From assembly GCF_001279695.1 (NCBI RefSeq), contig NZ_LGDD01000001.1, forward strand, positions 1 to 64,000: a stretch of 64,000 nucleotides of DNA, given 5' to 3'. Origin of the DNA: Streptomyces sp. WM6378. GTDB taxonomy: Bacteria > Actinomycetota > Actinomycetes > Streptomycetales > Streptomycetaceae. The first letter of the stretch is position 1, and every line of letters begins with the position of its first letter. Below the pieces are notes generated by a model, which saw only the letters and a list, made by a program, of their open reading frames with translations, was not told where the DNA came from and did no database searches. This document shows positions 57,741 to 64,000 of the stretch, piece by piece. A program made the position numbers and the translations under genes.

Positions 57741-58501
57741 GCACCTCCATGGTCGAAGTCCGGTCCGTGCACAAGAGCTTCGGCCCACTCGAAGTCCTGC
57801 GGGGCATCGACCTGGACGTCCGGGCCGGCGAGGTCACCGTCGTCCTCGGACCGTCCGGCTCGGGCAAGTCGACGCTCCTTCGCACCATCAACCATCTGGA
57901 GAAGGTGGACAGCGGCTGGATCACCGTCGACGGCACGCTCGTCGGCTACCGCCGGTCCGGAAGCAAGCTGTACGAGCTGCGCGAGCGCGACGTCCTCAAG
58001 CAGCGCACCCAGATCGGCTTCGTCTTCCAGAACTTCAACCTCTTCCCGCACCTCACCGTCCTCGACAACATCGTCGAGGCGCCGGTCGCGGCCCTGAAGC
58101 GGCCCCGGAAGGACGCGGTGGCCTCGGCTGAGAAGCTGCTCGCCCGGGTGGGGCTCGCCGACAAGGCGGACGCGTACCCCAAGCAGCTCTCCGGCGGACA
58201 GCAGCAGCGCGTCGCCATCGCCCGCGCGCTCGCCCTCGAACCGAAGCTGCTGCTCTTCGACGAGCCGACGTCCGCGCTCGACCCCGAGCTGGTGGGCGAA
58301 GTCCTCGACGTCATCAAGGACTTGGCGGCCTCCGGCACCACGATGATCGTCGTCACGCACGAGATCGGCTTCGCCCGTGAGGTCGCGGACACCGTCGTGT
58401 TCATGGACGGCGGGGCGATCGTCGAGCAGGGCCCGCCCGCCGAAGTGCTCGACGCCCCCCGGCACGAGCGCACCCGCGCCTTCCTCTCGAAGGTCCTGTG
58501 A
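57737..58501 (+). CDS. Amino-acid-type ABC transporter ATP-binding protein
   Basis: 254 residues from ATG 57737. Walker A GPSGSGKST, the Q-loop in FVFQNFNLFPHLTVLDN, signature LSGGQQQR, Walker B LLLFDEPTSALDPE, H-loop VVTHEIGFA. The only ATPase in the cluster, so it probably drives both permeases. Stop overlaps the next start. Confidence 0.95.
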   Translation: MSTSMVEVRSVHKSFGPLEVLRGIDLDVRAGEVTVVLGPSGSGKSTLLRTINHLEKVDSGWITVDGTLVGYRRSGSKLYELRERDVLKQRTQIGFVFQNFNLFPHLTVLDNIVEAPVAALKRPRKDAVASAEKLLARVGLADKADAYPKQLSGGQQQRVAIARALALEPKLLLFDEPTSALDPELVGEVLDVIKDLAASGTTMIVVTHEIGFAREVADTVVFMDGGAIVEQGPPAEVLDAPRHERTRAFLSKVL

Positions 58502-59508
58502 TGTCCCTTCCCAGCAGTTTCAGGAGTACGTACGTGTTCTCGCGCCGCACCCTCGCCGCCGCACTCGCCACGCTGGCCGCCGCCGGGCTCCTCACCGCCT
58601 GCGGCACGGGCGACGCCGCGACCGACGAGGTCGCGCCCAAGGGCGGCAAGGGCACCGGCATCAACCTCGGCCCCGACCAGCACCGCATCAGGGAGCAGAA
58701 GGTCGACGCGATCGCCGCCGAGCTTCCGGCGGGCGTACGCGACCGGGGCACCCTCAGCGTGGGGGTGGCCACCGGGTCGGTGCCGCCGCTCAGCTTCTAC
58801 GCGACCGACGACAAGACGCCCATCGGCGTGGAGCTCGACATCGCCACGCTGGTCGCCGACACCCTCGGTGTGAAGCCGCAGTTCCAGCCCGTCTCCTGGG
58901 AGAACCTCTTCGTCGGGCTCGACAGCGGCAAGTTCGACGGGGTGTTCTCCAACGTCACCGTCACCGAGGAGCGCAAGGACAAGTACGACTTCGCGACCTA
59001 CCGCAAGGACCAGCTAGCCTTCGAGGCGAAGAAGGGTTCCGGTTGGAAGGTCGGCGGTCCGCAGGACGTGGCGGGCAGGACCGTCGCGGTGTCCTCAGGG
59101 ACCAACCAGGAGAAGATCCTTCTCGACTGGAGCGAGCAGAACGTGAAGGCCGGGCGCAAGCCCGTGTCCATCAAGTACTTCCAGACGGCGACGGACTACT
59201 ACCTCGCCCTCCAGTCCGGGCGCATCGACGCCTACCTCGGGCCCAACCCGTCGGCCGCGTACCACGTGGCGTCGGCGGGCCAGACCGAGATCGTCGGCAC
59301 GTACTCCGGTGGCGGCGCGGGGCTCCAGGGGGAGATCGCCGCGACGACGAAGAAGGGGAGCGGGCTCGTGGCCGCCTACGCGGCGGCTCTGGACCACGTG
59401 ATCCAGGACGGGTCCTACGCGAAGGTACTGGCGAGGTGGGGGCTCTCCGCCGAGGCGGTGCCGCGGTCCGAGATCAACCCGCGGGGGTTGCCCAGGGTCG
59501 CGAAGTGA
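58501..59508 (+). CDS. Amino-acid-type ABC transporter substrate-binding lipoprotein
   Basis: 335 residues from ATG 58501, which shares one base with the ATPase stop. GTG 58534 has its own AGGAG (58522-58526) and would give a 324-residue protein; both keep the lipobox LLTACGTG. SBP family 3: GTLSVGVATGSVPPLSFYATDDK, GVELDIATLVADTLGV, WENLFVGLDSGKFDGVFSNVTVTEERKDKYDFATY. Related to the divergent binding protein, so the cluster carries two ligand receptors. Confidence 0.92.
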   Translation: MSLPSSFRSTYVFSRRTLAAALATLAAAGLLTACGTGDAATDEVAPKGGKGTGINLGPDQHRIREQKVDAIAAELPAGVRDRGTLSVGVATGSVPPLSFYATDDKTPIGVELDIATLVADTLGVKPQFQPVSWENLFVGLDSGKFDGVFSNVTVTEERKDKYDFATYRKDQLAFEAKKGSGWKVGGPQDVAGRTVAVSSGTNQEKILLDWSEQNVKAGRKPVSIKYFQTATDYYLALQSGRIDAYLGPNPSAAYHVASAGQTEIVGTYSGGGAGLQGEIAATTKKGSGLVAAYAAALDHVIQDGSYAKVLARWGLSAEAVPRSEINPRGLPRVAK

Positions 59509-59514
59509 CCCGGG

Positions 59515-59595
59515 TCTGGGGGCGCCGCCCTCGGACCCCCGCTCCTCGAACTCCCCCGAGGACTTCGTCCAGGGGGGACCCCCAGGGTCTGACCC
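59515..59595. repeat. GC-rich dispersed repeat between binding protein and monooxygenase genes
   Basis: GGGTCTGGGGGCGCCGCCCT followed by inverted GC-rich blocks (GGACCCCC, GGGGGGACCCCC). Same style as the element near 7.8 kb. It may attenuate read-through from the transporter into the monooxygenase genes. Confidence 0.5.
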
Positions 59596-59618
59596 GCATC
59601 CTCCAGAAAGGTTCACCC

Positions 59619-60641
59619 ATGTCCGCACCACTGGTCCGCGGCCCCGTGCACCTCGCCGTCTCCCTCGACGGGGCCGGGCATTACGACCCCGGGCACTTCG
59701 TCCGGCTCGCGCGCCTCGCCGAGCAGGGGACGCTCGACTTCGTCACGCTCGGGGACTCCTTCTCCCGGGCCGGGCTCGACGCGCTCGCCGTGTTGTCCCG
59801 GGTCGCGCCCGCCACCGAGCGGATCGGGCTCGTCCCGGTCGTGAACACCACCCACACCGAGCCGTTCCACGTGTCCTCGGCCGTGGCCACCCTCGACTGG
59901 GTGAGCCGGGGCCGGGCCGGGTGGAGTCCCGAGGTGTCCACCTCCGAGGCCGAGGCGCGGCTCTTCGGGCGGCGGCCGGCCGCCCGAAGAGCCGAGGTGT
60001 GGCACGAGGCACGCGAAGTCGCCGATGTGGCGGCCAAGTTGTGGGACTCCTGGGAGGACGACGCCGAGATACGCGACGAGCCGACCGGGCGGTTCATCGA
60101 CCGCGACAAGCTGCACTACGTCGATTTCGAGGGGCGTGGATTCTCGGTGCGCGGACCGGCCATCGTGCCCCGGCCGCCCCAGGGGCACCCCGTCACCGTG
60201 GTCGACGCGACCGCCGCCGAGCCGAGGGCCGCAGCCGTCCGGCACGCCGACGTCGCGCTCGTACGCACCCAGGATCCGCTCGCCGCCCGCACCGCGCGCG
60301 GGGAGTTGCGGGACCGGGCCCGCGCGCACGGCCGGGACCCCGAGCGGCTGCGGGTGCTCGGCTCGATCCCGGTGGCCCTTGCCACCACCGCCGACGCCGT
60401 GGAGCTGGCCGGCCTCATCGGCGACTGGTACGAGGAGGGCGCCGTCGACGGCTTCCACCTGCGCCTCGCCGACCCCGAGCGCGACCTCGCGCTCGTCGTG
60501 AAGGCCACCGTCCCGGTCCTCCAGCACCGCTGTCTGCTGCGGCGCTTCTATCCGGGCGCCACCCTCCGCGAACACCTGGGCCTGGCACGGCCCGTCAACC
60601 AGTACGCCACCGCAGGGGGAGGCCGCCATGAGCGCAGCTAA
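59619..60641 (+). CDS. LLM-class FMN-dependent oxidoreductase
   Basis: 340 residues from ATG 59619 (GAAAGG upstream). Bacterial luciferase-like TIM barrel: FVRLARLAEQGTLDFVTLGDSFS, RIGLVPVVNTTHTEPFHVSSAVATLDWVSRGRAGW. Reduced flavin and O2 are the usual co-substrates; members desulfonate or oxidise organosulfur compounds. Overlaps the next gene by 14 bases. Confidence 0.88.
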   Translation: MSAPLVRGPVHLAVSLDGAGHYDPGHFVRLARLAEQGTLDFVTLGDSFSRAGLDALAVLSRVAPATERIGLVPVVNTTHTEPFHVSSAVATLDWVSRGRAGWSPEVSTSEAEARLFGRRPAARRAEVWHEAREVADVAAKLWDSWEDDAEIRDEPTGRFIDRDKLHYVDFEGRGFSVRGPAIVPRPPQGHPVTVVDATAAEPRAAAVRHADVALVRTQDPLAARTARGELRDRARAHGRDPERLRVLGSIPVALATTADAVELAGLIGDWYEEGAVDGFHLRLADPERDLALVVKATVPVLQHRCLLRRFYPGATLREHLGLARPVNQYATAGGGRHERS

Positions 60642-61929
60642 GAAGCAGATCCATCTCGCCGCCCATTTCCCCGGCGTCAACAACACCACTGTCTGGGCCG
60701 ACCCGCGCTCCAAGTCGCAGATCGACTTCTCCTCGTTCGAGCACCTCGCCCGGACCGCCGAACGCGGCAGGTTCGACTTCTTCTTCCTGGCCGAAGGGCT
60801 CCGGCTGCGCGAGCACAAGGGCCGCATCCACGACCTCGACGTGGTCGGGCGGCCCGAGTCGATCACCCTGCTCAACGCGCTGGCCGCCGTCACCGACTGG
60901 CTCGGGCTCGCCGCCACCGTGAACGCGACCTTCAACGAGCCGTACGAGATCGCCCGCCGCTTCGCCTCGCTCGACCACCTCAGCGGCGGCCGGGCCGCGT
61001 GGAACGTGGTCACCTCGCCCGACGCCTTCACCGGCGAGAACTTCCGCCGCGGCGGCTTCCTCGACCGGGCGGACCGGTACACCCGTGCCGCCGAATTCGT
61101 CGCCACGGCGCGGGAGTTGTGGGACTCCTGGGGGCCGGACGGGGTGCCGCGGCCCTTCGCCCACCACGGGCAGCACTTCTCCATCGAGGGGAAGTTCGGC
61201 GTGCCGCGCTCCCCGCAGGGGCACCCCGTCGTCATCCAGGCCGGCGACTCCGGCGAGGGGCGCGAGTTCGCGGCCTCGGCCGCCGACGTCATCTTCACCC
61301 GGCACGGCACCCTGGAGGCGGGCCGCGCCTTCTACGCCGATGTGAAGGGGCGCCTCGCCCAGTACGGCAGGGAGCCCGACGACCTCAAGATCATGCCCGG
61401 GGTCACCTTCGTGCTCGGCGACACCGCGGCCGAGGCCCAGGAGAAGGCCGCCGAAATCCGCCACCAGCAGGTCTCGCCGCAGAACGCCATCCTCGCCCTC
61501 GAACAGATCTGGGGCCTCGACCTGTCCGCCTACGATCCCGACGGGCCGCTGCCCGCCATCGACCCCGACCCGGACTCCGCGCTGGTCCAGGGCAGGGTGA
61601 AGATCACCAACGCCTTGGAGATCGCCGCCAAGTGGCGTGCCCTGTCCGAGGCCAAGGGGCTCTCCATCCGGCAGACCGTCATCGAGACCACCGGCCGCCA
61701 GTCCTTCATCGGAACCCCGGACACGGTCGCCGCCGAGCTCGACGCGTTCGTGCAGGGCGGCGCCGCCGACGGCTTCATCCTCGTACCCCATCTCACCCCC
61801 GGCGGCCTGGACGACTTCGTCGACCAGGTGGTGCCACGGCTCCAGGAACGCGGCGCGTTCCGCACGGAATACACCGGGTCCACGCTGCGCTCGCACCTCG
61901 GACTGCGCACCCCGGTATGGAAAGGTTGA
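60628..61929 (+). CDS. NtaA/SnaA/DmoA-family FMN-dependent monooxygenase
   Basis: 433 residues from ATG 60628. HLAAHFPGVNNTTVWADPRSKSQIDFSSFEHLARTAERGRFDFFFLAE opens the family; SGGRAAWNVVTSPDAFTGENFRRGGF and ELWDSWGPDG continue it, and GHPVVIQAGDSGEGREFAA is characteristic. Members include dimethylsulfide (DmoA), nitrilotriacetate and dibenzothiophene monooxygenases. With the sulfur leader and importer the substrate is likely an organosulfur compound. Confidence 0.92.
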   Translation: MSAAKKQIHLAAHFPGVNNTTVWADPRSKSQIDFSSFEHLARTAERGRFDFFFLAEGLRLREHKGRIHDLDVVGRPESITLLNALAAVTDWLGLAATVNATFNEPYEIARRFASLDHLSGGRAAWNVVTSPDAFTGENFRRGGFLDRADRYTRAAEFVATARELWDSWGPDGVPRPFAHHGQHFSIEGKFGVPRSPQGHPVVIQAGDSGEGREFAASAADVIFTRHGTLEAGRAFYADVKGRLAQYGREPDDLKIMPGVTFVLGDTAAEAQEKAAEIRHQQVSPQNAILALEQIWGLDLSAYDPDGPLPAIDPDPDSALVQGRVKITNALEIAAKWRALSEAKGLSIRQTVIETTGRQSFIGTPDTVAAELDAFVQGGAADGFILVPHLTPGGLDDFVDQVVPRLQERGAFRTEYTGSTLRSHLGLRTPVWKG

Positions 61930-61933
61930 TCGC

Positions 61934-62731
61934 ATGAGCACGCAAGCACCGCAGGCCCCCCGGTCCGACCACGCCCTCGACTGGAAGACGTGGCACGAGC
62001 ACCGCATCGCGTCGGTCTCCGCGCCCTACGGACCGCTCGCCCTGACCGGCACCCACTGGCTCGCGGACGGCGTGCCCGAGGAGCTCGGCCGGTGGCGGGA
62101 GGGCGGGGACGAGGTGGTGCTCAGTGCCGACGAAGGGCGCCAACTGCGCCTGGACGGGGCTCTGTTGACGGGGGAGGTGCGGCTCGGCGCCGACGTCGGG
62201 CCGGCCGCCGAGTCCCGGCTCGCGCAGGGCGACCGCAGGCTCGTGGTCCTGCGCCGCGAGGGGCTCTGGGCGGTACGGGTGTGGGACCCCGAGTCCCCGG
62301 CGCGGCAGGCCTTCGCGGGCATCGACGCCACCCCGTACGAGGAGCGCTTCCGGCTGCCCGGCACCTTCCGCCCGTACCAGGGGCGGCAGGTGAAGGTGGC
62401 GAACGCCGACGGGGTCGAGCGCGGGCTCGAACTCGCGGGGGAGATCGCCTTCACGCTCGGCGGGCAGGAGCACACCCTTCAGGTCTCGGTCGAGGCCGAC
62501 GGTTCGCTGTGGGCCGTGTTCGCCGACGGGACCAGCGGGAAGTCCACCTTCAGGTTCCGCTTCCTGCGGCCCGAGGCGCCCGGCGAAGACGGCACGGTGA
62601 CCGTCGACTTCAACCGGGCGCAGCTGCCGCCCTGCGCCTTCGCCGATCACTTCATCTGCCCCTTCCCGCCCCCGGGCAACACCCTCCCCATCGACATCCC
62701 GGCGGGGGAGCGGAACATCCGCACCAGCTGA
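61934..62731 (+). CDS. DUF1684 family protein
   Basis: 265 residues from ATG 61934. TWHEHRIASVSAPYGPLALTGTHWL, FTLGGQEHTLQV, VDFNRAQLPPCAFADHFICPFPPPGNTLPIDIPAGE, the last being the family's signature. Function unknown. Four bases after the monooxygenase stop, so in the same operon. Confidence 0.9.
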   Translation: MSTQAPQAPRSDHALDWKTWHEHRIASVSAPYGPLALTGTHWLADGVPEELGRWREGGDEVVLSADEGRQLRLDGALLTGEVRLGADVGPAAESRLAQGDRRLVVLRREGLWAVRVWDPESPARQAFAGIDATPYEERFRLPGTFRPYQGRQVKVANADGVERGLELAGEIAFTLGGQEHTLQVSVEADGSLWAVFADGTSGKSTFRFRFLRPEAPGEDGTVTVDFNRAQLPPCAFADHFICPFPPPGNTLPIDIPAGERNIRTS

Positions 62732-62752
62732 CCCCGGCGCGCGCCTCCTCGC

Positions 62753-62796
62753 GGGGCCCGGCCTGAAGGCGCTCTTGCGCGCCCCGGCCGGGCCCC
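62753..62796 (+). terminator. Terminator of the desulfurisation operon
   Basis: GGGGCCCGGCC (62753-62763) pairs with GGCCGGGCCCC (62786-62796) across a 22-base loop, 21 bases after the DUF1684 stop. Confidence 0.7.
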
Positions 62797-62923
62797 CGAA
62801 TACTCCTCCGCAGCGCTTGTCAGGAGCACGGCTTGCGCCTTATTGGGCTGCCGTAATCCTTGGCTGCGCCTCACGGGGTCCCCCCTTGCACGGGCCCCTC
62901 GATTCCCCTCGGGAGGAACAGAA

Positions 62924-63829
62924 GTGAGGATCAAGCGCACCACCCCCACACCCCCCACCGGTCTCGCGAGACGCACCAGGCTGGCCGCCGTCGCCACCGG
63001 CCTGCTCGCCGCGGTGGCCATAGCCGTCCCCAACGCCAGCGCCACCCCGGCCCGTACGTTCGGCGTCGCCGCCCTGACCGCCGCCAGCGACGCCGTGCGC
63101 GGAGCGGACGTCGCCGGAACCGCGTGGAGCGTGGACAGCGCGACCGGCGAGGTCGTCGTCACCGCCGACTCGACCGTCTCGGCGGCCGGCCTGGCGAAGA
63201 TCAAGCGCGAGGCCGGGGCCAACGCGGGCGCCCTGCGCATCGAGCGGACCCCGGGCAAGTTCACCAAGCTGCTCTCCGGCGGCGACGCCATCTACACCAC
63301 CAGCTGGCGCTGCTCGCTGGGCTTCAACGTCAAGAAGGGCTCCACCTACTACTTCCTGACGGCCGGTCACTGCACCCAGGGCAAGCCGAACTACTACACC
63401 AACTCGTCGCACTCGACGAGCATCGGCCCGACCGTGGGCACCAGCTTCCCGGGCAACGACTACGGTCTCGTGCAGTACACCAACACCTCCCTCGCGCACC
63501 CGAGCGCCGTGGGCAGCCAGCACATCTCCAGCGCAGCCAACCCGACGGTCGGCCAGACGGTCACCCGGCGCGGTTCGACCACCGGCGTGCACAGCGGCAA
63601 GGTCACCGCGCTCAACCAGACGGTCAACTACGGCAACGGCGACATCGTCTCCGGCCTCATCAGGACCACCGTGTGCGCCGAGCCCGGCGACTCCGGCGGC
63701 CCGCTCTACGCCGGCTCCACCGCCCTCGGCCTCACCTCGGGCGGCAGCGGCGACTGCACCTCCGGCGGAACGACCTTCTTCCAGCCGGTGGTCGAAGCGA
63801 TGAACGCCTATGGTGTGACCCTCTTCTGA
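62924..63829 (+). CDS. Secreted chymotrypsin-like serine protease (streptogrisin type)
   Basis: 301 residues from GTG 62924 (GGGAGGA upstream). Signal peptide to ~residue 40 (AIAVPNASA), propeptide ~41-115, then a mature S1E domain starting [19 protein letters not shown]. Catalytic triad: His in FLTAGHC, Asp in GNDYGLVQY, Ser in [10 protein letters not shown]. Ends [17 protein letters not shown] like streptogrisin B. Propeptide-assisted folding and autoprocessing are expected. Extracellular proteolysis. Confidence 0.95.
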   Translation: MRIKRTTPTPPTGLARRTRLAAVATGLLAAVAIAVPNASATPARTFGVAALTAASDAVRGADVAGTAWSVDSATGEVVVTADSTVSAAGLAKIKREAGANAGALRIERTPGKFTKLLSGGDAIYTTSWRCSLGFNVKKGSTYYFLTAGHCTQGKPNYYTNSSHSTSIGPTVGTSFPGNDYGLVQYTNTSLAHPSAVGSQHISSAANPTVGQTVTRRGSTTGVHSGKVTALNQTVNYGNGDIVSGLIRTTVCAEPGDSGGPLYAGSTALGLTSGGSGDCTSGGTTFFQPVVEAMNAYGVTLF

Positions 63830-63867
63830 CGATGCGTCACTGAACGTCGGCCGACCGCAGGCCAAGG

Positions 63868-63897
63868 CCCCCGCCCGGGCGAACCGGACGGGGGTTT
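63868..63897 (+). terminator. Protease terminator
   Basis: 11-bp stem with one mismatch (63868-63878 and 63884-63894) and a short T-run, 38 bases after the stop. The last ~100 bases of the window carry no gene I can support. Confidence 0.78.
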
Positions 63898-64000
63898 CCG
63901 GCTGGACGCGATGCGCTGTTTTGAGAGGATGTGCAAGGGCACGACGTAGAACAGGTCCGTCAGTGACCGGCGCCGGACACACGGGGTGAGACGCATTGAA

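Noticed and set aside
63808..63996. Minus-strand 62-codon frame at the window end
   Set aside because: Overlaps the protease terminator and lacks a ribosome site or recognisable protein.

Overview
The window is high-GC DNA with many GTG and TTG starts, tightly overlapping stop/start codons, GC-rich hairpin terminators and very high GC at third codon positions. Gene content (TlyA, NadK, RecN, ScpAB, an Rpf-LysM protein, a SepF-like protein, a streptogrisin protease, DUF1684, sulfur leader peptide) points to Streptomyces. The 5' end is the tail of a 5S rRNA, so the window begins just after an rRNA operon. Most of it reads as conserved chromosomal core; the accessory-looking parts are the NAD/ADP-ribose island (30.0-34.8 kb) and the sulfur-transport and desulfurisation cluster (52.8-62.7 kb).

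Layout. 0-7.8 kb: 5S end, an RGG/RDD-repeat TPR protein, a DUF1015 protein, a HAD phosphatase and an iron-box-controlled FecCD-type importer (two permeases and an ATPase, no binding protein). 7.8-16.7 kb: SCP2-like protein, tlyA-nadK-recN interrupted by an inverted orphan FtsX-like permease, a glycosyltransferase and a PucR regulator. 16.8-24.9 kb: GH15 hydrolase, pyrG, Nudix hydrolase, a P-loop/TPR protein and ald. 25-30 kb: ParA-like ATPase, a basic protein with a ribbon-helix-helix-like C-terminus, scpA, scpB and a pseudouridine synthase in one run. 30-33.5 kb: pnuC-nadR-nrtR-ADP-ribosylhydrolase, each pair overlapping by four bases, behind a palindrome that is a candidate NrtR operator. 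33.5-35.4 kb: nucleotidyltransferase, Rieske lipoprotein, DUF952 protein. 35.5-40 kb: aroH-tyrA-cmk-plsC-der.

40-52.3 kb: two unknown proteins, an Rpf-LysM cell wall hydrolase with a structured leader, a glycosyltransferase pair, an orphan cytochrome oxidase subunit I, an I78 inhibitor, a PAP2-family membrane protein, an MFS exporter, a glutaryl-CoA dehydrogenase behind a TetR-like operator, and a SepF-like division protein. 52.8-62.7 kb: two binding proteins, two polar-amino-acid-type permeases, one ATPase, an FAD/NAD(P)-binding protein, two FMN-dependent monooxygenases and a DUF1684 protein. A short leader peptide upstream of the divergent binding protein matches the Streptomyces sulfur-gene leader type, so I read this as uptake and desulfurisation of an organosulfur compound. 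The window closes with a secreted streptogrisin-type protease.

Most notable: the ParA/RHH-like/ScpAB locus, the NrtR-ADP-ribosylhydrolase operon with a NadR kinase domain lacking the Walker A lysine, the 195-bp tandem duplication inside the RGG-repeat gene, and a dispersed intergenic repeat that has become coding sequence in scpA. No CRISPR array, insertion sequence, prophage or tRNA gene was seen.
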